Assembly: GCA_963662515.1 (NCBI GenBank) | Contig: OY759675.1 | Location: forward strand, 744,001-808,000 | Reading direction: 5' to 3' | Source of the DNA: JAFGDI01 sp963662515 | GTDB lineage: Bacteria; Planctomycetota; Phycisphaerae; Sedimentisphaerales; SM23-30 | Length of the DNA stretch: 64,000 bases | Shown: one piece after another, positions 16,498 to 26,689 of the stretch | How the letters are laid out: each line of letters opens with the position of its first letter | Numbering within the stretch: position 1 is the first letter of the stretch | Program-made: the position numbers and the translations under genes | The notes under the pieces: generated by a model | Seen by the model: only the letters and a program-made list of their open reading frames with translations | Databases searched by the model: none | Told to the model about the DNA's origin: nothing

Positions 16498-18102
16498 ATG
16501 AAGATGAAAAAAGCGATGCTAAATGCAATAATGGTTCTGGCTCTCTCTGCCAGCGGCTTAATGGCGGCAAATGTTACAATAAGCAGTGATATATCAACCT
16601 CAACCACCTGGACTGCAAACAATGTATACAATCTGAGCAAGCAGATATATGTATTGCCGGGAGCAACCCTGACGATCGAGCCAGGAACGCTGGTAAAAAA
16701 TACAGCAGGTGTTGGTGGTTCGCTGGCAGTATGCCGGGGTGCCAAGATATATGTTAACGGTACAGAATCACAGCCGGTAATTATGACTTCAAGCAATGAT
16801 AATCTGACAACCTACCGTGTAGGCTGTAATGAGTGGGGTAATCTGACAATAATGGGAGATGCCTTGATTTCTGCCTCACACCGGATTGGTAATACGGCTA
16901 ATCCTACAGGGTTGAATCAGACTAACATGGAAGGTCTTGTAGCAGCCGGTCCAGGTGATACCAAAGTTATGTACGGCGGCGACAATGACAATGATGACAG
17001 TGGTTCTATCAGCTATCTGTCATTGCGTTATGGCGGTAAAGTGATCGGTCTGGGTAATGAGCTCAATGGTCTGTCATTGGGCGGTGTTGGTCGCGAAACA
17101 GATATTCACCATGTAGAAGTAATAAATAATGTAGATGATGGTATTGAGATCTGGGGCGGTACTGTTAATCTGAAGTATATAAATATCTGGAATGTAGGTG
17201 ATGACAGTCTGGATATAGATCAGGGCTGGCGTGGTAAAGCCCAGTTTGGTCTGATCGTACAGGGATACAGTGTTGGTGGCTCGCAGGGGTCAGGAGTAGG
17301 CGATAACTGTATAGAGATGGATGGTGCCGAGTATGCCGATGCTCAGCCGGTTACTACCGGAGCTTTGTATAACTTTACAGTTATAGGTCAGCCGATAGCG
17401 GGTGATCATGGTACTGCATGGCGTGATAATGCCCGTATGCAGATCAGAAACAGCGTATTTATGAATCTGGGTGAAACTCTGGTGAAATATGACCTTCAGG
17501 ACGATAAAGAAGTAACATATAATCAGAATTACGGTTATAATGGTACACTCAGCTGGGCAAATACCTGGACTACAGATTCAAGTGTTACATCGACAGTTAA
17601 TCCAGGTCCGGCATTACCCGGTCATCTTTACACTGCTCAGACCGCAGGAAAACTTGCTGAAATCAAGGATAGCGTATTCTATGCTAATAACTATTCTACC
17701 GCTTATAATGAGGCAGATTCCAGAGGTGTAAGAGCAGCAGGAAACAATAATGTTACAGCTACAAGCAGCCCGATCGTAGCTCTGACAAGAGGTGCTGCGG
17801 TTACTCCTTATGGTAGTCTGACCATGCTTCCGGTGACCTACATCAATCCATGTGCAAATAATGATGCCGTTACCAGTGTAGCAACTGCTCCGAATGATGG
17901 TTTCTATACTCCGGTACAGTTCAGAGGAGCTTTTGCCCCGAATAATAACTGGCTGGCTGGCTGGTCAGCAATAGCCGCCTATGGTATGACTGACACTTCA
18001 ATGAACAGTACCCAGCCAATTGAAGGTGATATTGATGGTGATAACGATGTGGATCTGGAAGATTTTGGCAGATTCAGTCAGAACTGGCTGGCTGGCAAGT
18101 AA
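16498..18102 (+). CDS. Secreted beta-helix protein with C-terminal dockerin-like EF-hand
   Basis: The ATG at 16498 is chosen because GGAAGGT precedes it and it opens a clear signal peptide (MKMKKAMLNAIMVLALSASG, cleavage near LMAA); an earlier in-frame ATG at 16450 adds an unlikely leader. The roughly 510-residue mature part has strand-rich repeats of the right-handed beta-helix kind. Signatures include 'LPGATLTIEPGTLVKN', an Asp-rich YGGDNDNDDSG loop and 'LNGLSLGGVGRETDIHHVEV', a pattern also seen in secreted proteins encoded beside TonB receptors in Bacteroidota and Gammaproteobacteria. The end, DIDGDNDVDLEDFGRFSQNW, is a single calcium-loop/dockerin-like segment of planctomycete type. It opens the TonB uptake locus and may be a surface capture or anchoring protein; the ligand is unknown. 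Confidence 0.85.
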   Translation: MKMKKAMLNAIMVLALSASGLMAANVTISSDISTSTTWTANNVYNLSKQIYVLPGATLTIEPGTLVKNTAGVGGSLAVCRGAKIYVNGTESQPVIMTSSNDNLTTYRVGCNEWGNLTIMGDALISASHRIGNTANPTGLNQTNMEGLVAAGPGDTKVMYGGDNDNDDSGSISYLSLRYGGKVIGLGNELNGLSLGGVGRETDIHHVEVINNVDDGIEIWGGTVNLKYINIWNVGDDSLDIDQGWRGKAQFGLIVQGYSVGGSQGSGVGDNCIEMDGAEYADAQPVTTGALYNFTVIGQPIAGDHGTAWRDNARMQIRNSVFMNLGETLVKYDLQDDKEVTYNQNYGYNGTLSWANTWTTDSSVTSTVNPGPALPGHLYTAQTAGKLAEIKDSVFYANNYSTAYNEADSRGVRAAGNNNVTATSSPIVALTRGAAVTPYGSLTMLPVTYINPCANNDAVTSVATAPNDGFYTPVQFRGAFAPNNNWLAGWSAIAAYGMTDTSMNSTQPIEGDIDGDNDVDLEDFGRFSQNWLAGK

Positions 18103-18276
18103 TCAAGCGTAAAACAATAATGCAGCAGAGACGGAGTTTGTCTCTGTAATGAAGGCAGAACTTTCTGGTCGGTTTGCGAGTAGCCGGAACCATCAGGCGA
18201 ACAGATATATGTGTCGCAGGCTGGCCACCCGCTCCGGTCAGGAAGTTCTGATGTTATAAATGAAAAAGGAAAAATA

Positions 18277-19506
18277 ATGAATAAGAATATCTGTGTATTA
18301 TTTGCCGTAATACTTATTTATGCGGCGATAATTATAGGGGCAGCCTCAGCACTGGATACTATATGTCAGGGTCAGAGTGTTGATATAACAGATATAGTCA
18401 GGACAGAAATACCGGTTTCAGATGGATATAAAAGCAGATTATTATCAGAGGCCTCAGAGATTGCAGGTAAAATACCGGTAGAACCTCATGTTAAGGACCG
18501 CAGCAGAGTTCAGGCTATGGTGGCAGAATCGGCCCTTGAACTTAACTTACCAGAACAATCCGGTCAAATAGCAGGGGAAATAGTAAACTGGCGCAGGAAT
18601 TTTTGTTATGGTGATCTTGCGGCATTTTATGCAGGTCGTGGCGATAAAATAATGGCCAGAATTATGCTGGAAAAGGCCCAGCAACCAACAGGGGAAAGTC
18701 AGCAATGGCGTGATGAAGAAGTGCGAACACGAATAATCAGAGCTAAATTGCTATTAGGAGATAAAAGCGATTTGAGTGATCTGTCGGAAGAATATCGTGT
18801 ATTACTGGCTGGTTTAGAAAACGGGGGAAATATAAATAGCTGGGAGAATTGTAAAGACTGGCTCGAGAAAGCAATTGCAACAGGCGAATTTGGTATAATT
18901 AAGAACAGTTTAATGACATACATAACCTTTCTGGATAATGAATATGGTAATGAACCGGTAAGGGAAGAGATAAAAGCAGCAATTTATAAACGATGGGATT
19001 CGATGCCAATTATAGTGAGAAATGATATGCTGGAGGCAATGGCAACAGCAGCAATAAAAGCAGAGGATCATATAGGTGCAGATGAGTGTATAAAAAGATT
19101 TCAGGAACATATTGAGAAGTATCCGTGGAATACAGAAGAGGCTATAACTCTTAATGCCAGGGTGGCATCATTGCGTAGTCGGGCAGGGCAGAGATCGCGG
19201 GCGACAGAACAGACAGAAAAGGCCTGGCAGAAGTTTATATCAGATGGCGAAGAAATAGTAAATATATATCGAGCGGAAGTACTTTGCGAACTGGCAGAGG
19301 CTTTTGTATGTGTTGGCGATCAAAAGCAGGCATTGGCGATATATAAGAGGGCGATAACAGAATCACTGGATAATCCAAATTCCCGGCCGCGGGCTGAAGA
19401 TCTGGCATTGATATGTTGTTCTATGGCGAAAAATGAAGTAGAGCCCGATGCTCAAATCTGGCAGCGAATAAAAGATATAAAAGAAGGTTTAAATAATCCA
19501 TGGTAA
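18277..19506 (+). CDS. Periplasmic helical-repeat (TPR-like) protein
   Basis: The start at 18277 follows AAAGGAAAAATA and opens a signal peptide or anchor (MNKNICVLFAVILIYAAIII, then GAASA); upstream in-frame codons are not needed. The remaining roughly 385 residues are almost entirely helical, with TPR-like pairs, for example 'RAEVLCELAEAFVCVGDQKQ' and 'ALAIYKRAITESL' near the C-terminus. No enzyme motif is visible. The stop codon overlaps the start of the TonB-dependent receptor gene (ATGGTAA), which points to translational coupling and a shared function, perhaps as a periplasmic scaffold. Family assignment beyond an alpha-solenoid is not possible by eye. Confidence 0.8.
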   Translation: MNKNICVLFAVILIYAAIIIGAASALDTICQGQSVDITDIVRTEIPVSDGYKSRLLSEASEIAGKIPVEPHVKDRSRVQAMVAESALELNLPEQSGQIAGEIVNWRRNFCYGDLAAFYAGRGDKIMARIMLEKAQQPTGESQQWRDEEVRTRIIRAKLLLGDKSDLSDLSEEYRVLLAGLENGGNINSWENCKDWLEKAIATGEFGIIKNSLMTYITFLDNEYGNEPVREEIKAAIYKRWDSMPIIVRNDMLEAMATAAIKAEDHIGADECIKRFQEHIEKYPWNTEEAITLNARVASLRSRAGQRSRATEQTEKAWQKFISDGEEIVNIYRAEVLCELAEAFVCVGDQKQALAIYKRAITESLDNPNSRPRAEDLALICCSMAKNEVEPDAQIWQRIKDIKEGLNNPW

Positions 19507-22475
19507 AAATCAGATCCTGGTGTTGTCTTTATATTATGACAACAGTATTAAGTTTCAGGCTATATGCGGCTGGCAATGGCAGTATTCGAGGCAGTGTATA
19601 TGATAATGAATTTGATTCGCCACTAATTCAGGTGCAGATAACCATAACCGAGACGATGCAGCAGGTGCAAAGCAATGCTCAGGGTGGTTATCTTGTTCCT
19701 GAGGTTGCCCCTGGTGTATATACGCTGGTATTCAGTCGAGAAGGATATGTGAGCCAGGTTAAAGCTGATGTGGTTGTTGGTGAGGGGGTTCTGACAGAGC
19801 TTAATATCCGCATGGAAGGTGATTATACGGATATGGAAGAATTCATAGTTCAGGATATTGCCCTTGATGGAGCAAGTGAAGCGGCATTATTGGAATTACG
19901 GTTTGATTCCCCGGCTTTGCTTGATTCTGTAGGTGCTGATATGATGAGTAAAGCAGGTGTTTCAGATGCCGCCAGTGCCTTAAGACTGGTTTCAGGAGCG
20001 ACAGTACAGGATGGCAAATATGCGGTTATTCGCGGCTTGCCGGACAGATATGTAAATTCTCAATTAAATGGTATCAGATTACCAACAGCGGATTCAGATA
20101 AAAGGGCGGTCCAACTGGATCAGTTTCCGGCAGCAGTGATCGAGAGTATGCAGGTGAGTAAGACTTTTATGCCTGACCAGCAAGGTGATGCCTCAGGCGG
20201 AGCAGTTAATGTAGTATTGAAAGGAATACCAGAAGAGCCGATATTGAGTTTTTCAGTATCCAGTAAGTGGAATACCAATGAAGCCGGCGATAAATTTCTG
20301 AGCTATAAAGGCGGCGGCCTGAATTTCTGGGGTCGGGACAATCGTGATATACCAACATCAGGCAATTTCGCAAATGCGGCAGGTGTTTCTGAGACAGATT
20401 CGCCAACTGACTATAAATGGTCTGTAGCCGGAGGTGGTAGGAAACAGCTCAATGATGAAGTTAAGCTGGGCGGTTTTGGCGGTTTTTATTATGAACGAGA
20501 CAGTTCTTTTTACGATGATGGTAGAGACGATAAATATGTACAGGAGACTATCGCCGGGCCATTAACTCCGCAATATACACAGGGTTCACCATCTCAAGGT
20601 AACTTTCTGACCCAGTTATTTGATGTAACCAAAGCCAGCCAGGAGATAAAGTGGGGGGCTCTGGGAGTTTTAGGCCTGGAAACAGAAGATCATGCCTTTA
20701 AGTTCATGAATTTATATACTCATGCGGCCGAAGATACTACAATTCTGGCTGAAGATACCAGGGGTAAATATTTGTTTTTCCCTGATTATCAGCCTTATGA
20801 TCCGACCAGTGCCGGCAATCAGCAGTCTGAAGCAGCTCCTTTTTTACGCACCGAAACATTGGAATATACCGAAAGAACAACGCATACTATGCAATTAAGC
20901 GGTAAGCATAAGTTTTCCGAGGCTGAGTTTGACCTGGGTGAAAATTTCACTATATTGCCTCCGGAACTGTCATGGGGAGTATCATTGAGCAAAGCCAGTA
21001 TGTACCAGCCGGATAAAAGAATGTTCAGTTCGACCTGGACCGGCCCGGTGGAAAATGCCGGTTATCCGGAATACGGCATACCTGGCTGGACCAGTCCGGC
21101 GTATCATGGTCAATATAAGCCGGCAGAAAACTTTACTCTGGGAAATTTTCAGCGGGTCTGGAAAGAGGTTGAGGAAAAAAGTCAGCAGTATTATGCCGAC
21201 ATAAAGATACCATTTGAACGCTGGAGCGACAGCAAGGGTTTTATAAAAGCCGGTATTTTCAATGATAAAGTAACGCGTGATTATTTCCAGGATTCATTTA
21301 GTAATCTCAATGATAATGGTGCTTTTTATCAAGGAAACTGGGAAGATCGCTGGAGTGAGGTCTTTCCTGATGAGGGGCACCCTAATACCCCTGCAGAAAT
21401 AGATGTTGATTACCGAGGTCGTCAAAATATAAATGCGTTTTATGCCATGTCTGATCTGCCCTTAAATGAAAAGTTCAATCTTGTCGGAGGAGCCAGATTT
21501 GAGCGTACGGAACTGAGTATAGTAAATTATCCCGATTCAGAGGTTAACTGGATACCATGGAATTCGCCCAGTATGGTTCACCTGAATCCAGGTGATGCAG
21601 ATGTTGATTTTTCTCAGGATGATATATTACCGGCAATAGGTATAAATCATAAGCTCAATGAGCATTTTACCACTCGCATTTCATTCAGTCAGACAGTAGC
21701 CCGTCAGACATTTAAAGAGCTTTCACCGATCCAGCAGCAGGAATATCTGGGTGGTGATGTCTTTATCGGAAATAAAGATCTGCAAATGAGTGCATTAAAC
21801 AACTATGACCTGCGTTTTGATTATACTCCATATCAGGATGGTTTGGTGTCACTGAGCTTTTTCCATAAAGATGTTAAAGATCCGATAGAATATGTACAGC
21901 GAAATGCTGGTTTTACTTATACGACGGCAACGAACTATCCTGAAGGTAAAATAGATGGCATTGAGATCGAATTTCGTCAGCAATTGGGACATATCTGGCC
22001 GGTTATGAAAGGACTGGGTTTTGGTACTAATGCAACTATAATGGAATCAGAAGTTACGCTGCCGGAATATGATGCAGAGCTATTTGAAACGACAATATTA
22101 AATCGTGCCATAAGAACACGAGATATGAGTAATACACCATCATATTTGTACAATGTTTTTGCTACCATGGACTTACCGGGCGATAAAACACAGCTTGGAG
22201 TTTTTTATACAGTTCGCGGCGATACTCTGATAGCTGGTGCAGGTCAGTTGGGTTCGGCTTTGGTTCCGGATGTGTATGAAAAATCGTATGGTACGCTCAA
22301 TGCGAGTGTTTCTCATAAATTTGGCGAGATCTGGACCTTGAAATTTCAGGCAAAGAACTTACTCGACCCGGCAATTAAAACCGTCTATCGCTCACCCACT
22401 CTGGGGGAGGATGTAGTAAAGACCTCACATCATAAAGGAATTGAATTTTCCTTGGGACTCAGTGCGAAATTCTGA
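19500..22475 (+). CDS. TonB-dependent outer-membrane receptor
   Basis: The 991-residue protein is a ligand-gated outer-membrane transporter powered by TonB. A signal peptide (to about residue 25, LYAAGNG) precedes a carboxypeptidase-regulatory-like Ig domain (about 27-112, 'GSIRGSVYDNEFDSPLIQVQ', 'PGVYTLVFSREGY'). Next come a TonB-box-like EEFIVQ near 117 and a plug domain (about 135-255) with 'YAVIRGLPDRYVNSQLNGI', 'QLDQFPAAVIESMQVSKTF' and 'DASGGAVNVV'. The rest is a 22-strand-type barrel ending in phenylalanine (LGLSAKF). The RGL.DRY...NG pattern is that of the TIGR01782 receptor group, often linked to oligosaccharides or other large substrates, but the substrate here is unknown. Its ATG overlaps the preceding stop, and the energising complex follows 140 bp downstream. 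Confidence 0.95.
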   Translation: MVKIRSWCCLYIMTTVLSFRLYAAGNGSIRGSVYDNEFDSPLIQVQITITETMQQVQSNAQGGYLVPEVAPGVYTLVFSREGYVSQVKADVVVGEGVLTELNIRMEGDYTDMEEFIVQDIALDGASEAALLELRFDSPALLDSVGADMMSKAGVSDAASALRLVSGATVQDGKYAVIRGLPDRYVNSQLNGIRLPTADSDKRAVQLDQFPAAVIESMQVSKTFMPDQQGDASGGAVNVVLKGIPEEPILSFSVSSKWNTNEAGDKFLSYKGGGLNFWGRDNRDIPTSGNFANAAGVSETDSPTDYKWSVAGGGRKQLNDEVKLGGFGGFYYERDSSFYDDGRDDKYVQETIAGPLTPQYTQGSPSQGNFLTQLFDVTKASQEIKWGALGVLGLETEDHAFKFMNLYTHAAEDTTILAEDTRGKYLFFPDYQPYDPTSAGNQQSEAAPFLRTETLEYTERTTHTMQLSGKHKFSEAEFDLGENFTILPPELSWGVSLSKASMYQPDKRMFSSTWTGPVENAGYPEYGIPGWTSPAYHGQYKPAENFTLGNFQRVWKEVEEKSQQYYADIKIPFERWSDSKGFIKAGIFNDKVTRDYFQDSFSNLNDNGAFYQGNWEDRWSEVFPDEGHPNTPAEIDVDYRGRQNINAFYAMSDLPLNEKFNLVGGARFERTELSIVNYPDSEVNWIPWNSPSMVHLNPGDADVDFSQDDILPAIGINHKLNEHFTTRISFSQTVARQTFKELSPIQQQEYLGGDVFIGNKDLQMSALNNYDLRFDYTPYQDGLVSLSFFHKDVKDPIEYVQRNAGFTYTTATNYPEGKIDGIEIEFRQQLGHIWPVMKGLGFGTNATIMESEVTLPEYDAELFETTILNRAIRTRDMSNTPSYLYNVFATMDLPGDKTQLGVFYTVRGDTLIAGAGQLGSALVPDVYEKSYGTLNASVSHKFGEIWTLKFQAKNLLDPAIKTVYRSPTLGEDVVKTSHHKGIEFSLGLSAKF

Positions 22476-22614
22476 AAAGCGCAAAATAAGTAAATCATTA
22501 ACAATATACTAATTCCAGACAAATAAAGACTTAACCATTATCATATACTATTTGAATGATTTATGATGAAAGTTTTGTCTTATAACAGCCAACTGAAAAA
22601 ATAAGGACAAGAAT

Positions 22615-23412
22615 ATGCAAATGCAGAAGAAACGAGCAGAACGGGTTTTATGCCGGACTTTAATTTTCACAATGCTTCTGGCAGGTACTGAACCTATTTT
22701 GGCTCAAATAACAGAGGCAGATAAACAGGTGCAACTAAGAAGTTCACTGGAAAAATGGGTTGAGACCCAGCAGATCATATCAAAAGAAAAGCAGGATCTG
22801 GTTTTGTCGCGTGAGATACTTAATGATCGGATAAACTTAGTGAAGAAGGAAATCGAGTCAGTGCGGGAAAAGGTCAAAAGTGCTGATGAGAGTATAGCCC
22901 AGGCAGATCATAAGCGTGTAGTGTTGCAGGAAGATTATGATAAACTCGAGGCTGCCACAGATTCACTGGCTCAGGTTATAATTGATCTGGAAACTGAATT
23001 AAAGCTGGATATAGACAGAATGCCGCCATTATTGGCAGAGCGGATCAGGCCATTAAGCCAGCGTTTACCTGAGTTTCCCAACAATAGTAAATTATCTCTA
23101 TCAGAGAGATTCCAGAATGTAATAGGCATATTAAATGAAGCCGATAAATTTAATCGTGAAATAATGATGGCTGGCGAAGTTCGTACACTGCCAGATGGGT
23201 CATCAGTTGAGGTTACCGCAGTATATCTTGGTTTGGGACAGGGCTACTATGTAAACGGCAGAGGAGATGTTGCTGGTACGGGCACGCCCCATGAGAAAAA
23301 CTGGCAATGGCAGCCAGATAATGAAATTGCAGCTGCGGTATCTGATATGGTTGCCATATTAAAGAATGAAAAGATCGCATCTTATGTTCAGGTACCTGTT
23401 GATATAAAGTAA
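22615..23412 (+). CDS. DUF3450 family periplasmic coiled-coil protein
   Basis: The 265-residue protein has a signal peptide (to about residue 31, ending LAQ), a long coiled coil (about 35-125) and a C-terminal domain with 'GEVRTLPDGSSVEVTAVYLG' and 'GQGYYVNGRGDVAGTG'. This matches DUF3450 proteins, which in Gammaproteobacteria are encoded first in ttpC-exbB2-exbD2-tonB2 clusters. The function is not well established; a periplasmic partner of the energy-transducing complex is the natural guess. The gene lies 12 bp before the TtpC-like gene. ATAAGGACAAGAAT precedes the ATG. Confidence 0.85.
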   Translation: MQMQKKRAERVLCRTLIFTMLLAGTEPILAQITEADKQVQLRSSLEKWVETQQIISKEKQDLVLSREILNDRINLVKKEIESVREKVKSADESIAQADHKRVVLQEDYDKLEAATDSLAQVIIDLETELKLDIDRMPPLLAERIRPLSQRLPEFPNNSKLSLSERFQNVIGILNEADKFNREIMMAGEVRTLPDGSSVEVTAVYLGLGQGYYVNGRGDVAGTGTPHEKNWQWQPDNEIAAAVSDMVAILKNEKIASYVQVPVDIK

Positions 23413-23424
23413 GGCTGGTAAAAA

Positions 23425-24834
23425 ATGAAAAACACAAAAACATTTATAATTATTATATCGTTGCTGTTAACCGGCTGTTTATTTGGTCAGCAGCAGAATT
23501 TTAATTCTGCAGTAAAAAGCGTAGATGAACGGTTGCAGGCTGCTATGATGGAACTTGACGATCTGCGCAAGCAGGCATCACAAGAGATAGTTCCACTGAA
23601 TCGTGAATTAAATGAACTTGAAAATGAACTTTCAAGTGTTCGTCTGGAATACCAGCAGGTTTCGCGTATTCTTGATGGCAGAACACTGGATATGAGTAAT
23701 TTGACTTCAAAGATCAAGTCCCAGCAGGAACAGGTAAATTACCTTTCCAATCTTATGGGAGAATATATTCGTAATTTTGAATCTCGTCTGCATATTGCAG
23801 AGCTGCAGAAATACAGTCCGGCTGTAGAAGAAGCTAAGCTGGCCATGGAAAACCGCACTTTCTCTGACATTGAAATATTTCATGCTCAGACCGAATTTCT
23901 TGCCCAGGCTATGACGCATCTTGACGATGCTTTGGGAGGGTACAGCTTTAAGGGCAGGGCAGCTGATGTTAATGGCACAGTTAAAAATGGTACTTTTGTA
24001 ATGGTAGGCCCGTCATCATATTTTGTTAGTGATGATGGAGAAGTAGCAGGTTCTGTACAGCAGAAGCTGGGTTCAAACGAACCGGCAGTAGTAGCCTATG
24101 CAAATATTCTTGATACCGAGGCTGTTATTAATGCAGTTAAAAATAATAAGGGAATAGTACCTTTTGATCCGACTAATGGTAATGCTCATGTGGTAGAAGC
24201 AACCAAGGAGACATTACGGGAACATATAGCTAAAGGCGGTCCGGTAATGTTCCCGTTATTATCACTCGGTTTTGCTGCTGTTCTGGTGGCCTTATATAAA
24301 TGGGTAAGGATAATAACAATACCCAGGCCTTCACAAAAGTCATTTGAATCATTGCTGGAAGCGATAGCCAGTCAGAATAAGGAGCAATGCCAGTTGATAG
24401 CTGCTAAAATGAGAGGGCCTGTCGGCACAATGATCAAAAATGCAGTTCACCATCTTGAAGAGCCGGTGGAATTGATAGAAGAAGTGATGTTTGAAAGTGT
24501 ACTGGCAACCCGTCTTAAACTTCAGAGTTTATTGCCTTTTGTTTCTATCTGTGCTGCTTCAGCACCTTTGTTGGGTCTGTTGGGAACAGTTACGGGTATT
24601 ATAAACACTTTTAAGCTGATAACAGTTTTTGGCTCTGGCGATGTCAAGACTCTCTCTGGCGGTATATCAGAGGCGCTTATAACTACAGAATATGGCCTTA
24701 TAGTTGCTATTCCTTCTTTATTACTTCACGCTTTTCTTTCTCGTAAAGCTAAGGTTATGACTGATAATATGGAACAAATGGCAGTTGCTATGGTTAATCA
24801 GATCAGCAAGAGTACACACAAACATGCAATATAA
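23425..24834 (+). CDS. TtpC-like proton-channel protein (MotA/TolQ/ExbB family with periplasmic coiled coil)
   Basis: The 469-residue protein has an N-terminal signal or lipoprotein-type sequence (LLLTGCLFGQQ, Cys near 13), a coiled-coil periplasmic segment (about 20-150), then a membrane helix near 272-292 (GPVMFPLLSLGFAAVLVALY). A MotA/TolQ/ExbB domain follows at 330-460 with the signatures 'APLLGLLGTVTGIINTFKLI' and 'GGISEALITTEYGLIVAIPS'. This long form is TtpC, known from Vibrio as an added inner-membrane protein needed by the TonB2 system. An adjacent second, short ExbB confirms the pairing. Confidence 0.9.
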   Translation: MKNTKTFIIIISLLLTGCLFGQQQNFNSAVKSVDERLQAAMMELDDLRKQASQEIVPLNRELNELENELSSVRLEYQQVSRILDGRTLDMSNLTSKIKSQQEQVNYLSNLMGEYIRNFESRLHIAELQKYSPAVEEAKLAMENRTFSDIEIFHAQTEFLAQAMTHLDDALGGYSFKGRAADVNGTVKNGTFVMVGPSSYFVSDDGEVAGSVQQKLGSNEPAVVAYANILDTEAVINAVKNNKGIVPFDPTNGNAHVVEATKETLREHIAKGGPVMFPLLSLGFAAVLVALYKWVRIITIPRPSQKSFESLLEAIASQNKEQCQLIAAKMRGPVGTMIKNAVHHLEEPVELIEEVMFESVLATRLKLQSLLPFVSICAASAPLLGLLGTVTGIINTFKLITVFGSGDVKTLSGGISEALITTEYGLIVAIPSLLLHAFLSRKAKVMTDNMEQMAVAMVNQISKSTHKHAI

Positions 24835-24877
24835 AAGGCATACTATCCTGGACTACGGGAAAAGGATATAAATATAA

Positions 24878-25501
24878 ATGCAAGAAATTCAAATACAAAT
24901 AACCGAATTATGGTCGCAGGCCCTGGAAGTATGGCTTTCAGGCGGCTGGGCTATGCCAGCTATCGCGATAGTTGCCCTGGCGATGTTTTCTTTGGGTATG
25001 CATATATTACTTAATTTACGAGCCAAGGGATTTGCTTCGATAAGTGAGCAAATGTGGCGTAACTGGCTGGATAACCCCCAACTGCGCCGCGGACCGATAG
25101 GTGATCTGCTGAATTTTGTTGATGGTAATGACTCTTTCAAAGAAACTTCAGCAGCTTTTGCCGAACTTACCGTAACAGAAATAGCACCATTTGAAAGAGA
25201 TCTGCGTATTATGAAGATCTGCGTAGGTGCTGCACCGCTACTGGGTCTGCTGGGAACAGTAACGGGCATGTTGGCTACCTTTGGCGCGCTGGCAGAAGGC
25301 AGCGGTGATAAAGCAATGGCAATGATCGCATCAGGTATATCTGAGGCCCTTATAACTACTGAAACGGGGCTGGTCATAGCATTGCCCGGGCTGTTCTTTC
25401 AGCATGTTTTAAGTAACCGTCAGGCAAAGTATAAAACTTTTCTGGCACACATCGAGTCTGTATATACCCAGAGGCAATATTTCAAGAACAGGACCAACTG
25501 A
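24878..25501 (+). CDS. exbB: Biopolymer transport protein ExbB (TonB2-type)
   Basis: The 207-residue inner-membrane protein has three hydrophobic segments (about 20-45, 110-135, 150-175) and the family motifs 'GAAPLLGLLGTVTGMLATFG' and 'IASGISEALITTETGLVIAL'. With ExbD it forms the proton channel that drives TonB. Its core motifs closely parallel those of the preceding TtpC-like protein, reflecting common ancestry. It lies 43 bp after ttpC and 99 bp before exbD on the same strand. Confidence 0.95.
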   Translation: MQEIQIQITELWSQALEVWLSGGWAMPAIAIVALAMFSLGMHILLNLRAKGFASISEQMWRNWLDNPQLRRGPIGDLLNFVDGNDSFKETSAAFAELTVTEIAPFERDLRIMKICVGAAPLLGLLGTVTGMLATFGALAEGSGDKAMAMIASGISEALITTETGLVIALPGLFFQHVLSNRQAKYKTFLAHIESVYTQRQYFKNRTN

Positions 25502-25600
25502 TTTTTGCGATATTGTTGAAATTATCTAATTATTAGTTGAATATCATATTTAATTTTGAACCGTTATTGGTTCTGTTATAAATCCGAATGAGAGGCAAAT

Positions 25601-26014
25601 ATGGGTAGATTTCGCCAAATGGCTAATGAACAAGAATCTGACACTATTGTTGATATGACACCTTTGATCGACTGTGTTTTTATTCTGTTGATATTTTTTA
25701 TTGTAACCACCACTTTTGTAGAAGAAACAGGTGTTGAAGTTGATAAACCCCAGGCTGCCTCTTCGGTACAACTGGAAAAGACCAGCATAATGATAGCTCT
25801 TACAGATAAAGGGGAAGTGGTCTATGGCGGGCAGGAAATAGGCTTTAGCGGTATAGGGCCGCTTGTAAAGAGAATATTGCAAAAAGAAGAAGTGCCTGTC
25901 ATTATACAGGCTGATGCCGCTGCGGATGCCGGTTTTTTGGTACGAGTAATAGATGAAGCAAAACTGGCTGGTGCCGTAAAGGTCAGTATCGCCACACGCA
26001 AGAATAAGGGATAA
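25601..26014 (+). CDS. exbD: Biopolymer transport protein ExbD
   Basis: The 137-residue protein has a short cytoplasmic N-terminus, one membrane helix (about 24-43) with the proton-carrying aspartate in MTPLIDCVFILLIFF, and a periplasmic domain of ExbD/TolR type ('VIIQADAAADAGFLVRVIDE'). Length is normal. It is followed two bases later by tonB, so the genes are tightly coupled. A ribosome site GAGAGGCAAAT precedes the ATG. Confidence 0.95.
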   Translation: MGRFRQMANEQESDTIVDMTPLIDCVFILLIFFIVTTTFVEETGVEVDKPQAASSVQLEKTSIMIALTDKGEVVYGGQEIGFSGIGPLVKRILQKEEVPVIIQADAAADAGFLVRVIDEAKLAGAVKVSIATRKNKG

Positions 26015-26016
26015 GC

Positions 26017-26688
26017 ATGGATAATAGCAGACAAGCTTCATTATTAATCAGGATACTGCATCGGGCGATAGTAGTATTTGGTGCGATCATAATAACCCTG
26101 GCCTTTTTTCTGGTGCTGCCATTAATGCAGACAATTGCAAAAAAACCAGACCTGGATATGATCGTACAAAATATTGATGTTGCCGAAGTTCCACCACCGC
26201 CGACAATGGAAGAGGAACAGCCACAGGAGCAGGAACCACAGGAGCAGGCCCCGGAATTATCTGAGATGAATGATCAGCAGTTATCACTGGAAGAGCTTTC
26301 TCTGGCACTTAATCCCGGAATATCTGATAGTATGCTACAGGGCGATTTCACTATTGCAATAAATAAGGCTGCTCAGGGACAGGCGGGCAATATTGATGAG
26401 TTGTTCTCAATTGCTGATCTGGACCAGAAGCCCAGAGCGATTTATCAGACTTCTCCGGTTATGACTAAGGATATGCGGAAAAACGGCCCGGCTACGGTTT
26501 ATATCGTATTTATTGTTGACCAGGAAGGCAAGGTTCAGGAGCCAAAGGTGCAAAGTACAACTAACCCTATATTTGACCGCAGCGCCCTTAATGCCGTTAA
26601 ACAATGGAAATTTGAACCCGGCCGGAATAATGGTAAGCCCGTTCGGTTTAAGATGAGAGTGCCAATAACATTCACTCAGGGAAATTAA
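26017..26688 (+). CDS. tonB: TonB energy-transducing protein
   Basis: The 223-residue protein has an N-terminal membrane anchor (about 17-40), a Pro/Glu/Gln-rich stretch (VPPPPTMEEEQPQEQEPQEQ near 63-82) shorter than in E. coli TonB, and a TonB C-terminal domain (about 135-223) with 'GPATVYIVFIVDQEGKV', 'FDRSALNAVKQWKFEPGRN' and 'VRFKMRVPITF'. It links the inner-membrane ExbB/ExbD/TtpC complex to the TonB box of the receptor encoded upstream. The short linker fits TonB2-type proteins. Confidence 0.95.
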   Translation: MDNSRQASLLIRILHRAIVVFGAIIITLAFFLVLPLMQTIAKKPDLDMIVQNIDVAEVPPPPTMEEEQPQEQEPQEQAPELSEMNDQQLSLEELSLALNPGISDSMLQGDFTIAINKAAQGQAGNIDELFSIADLDQKPRAIYQTSPVMTKDMRKNGPATVYIVFIVDQEGKVQEPKVQSTTNPIFDRSALNAVKQWKFEPGRNNGKPVRFKMRVPITFTQGN

Positions 26689-26689
26689 A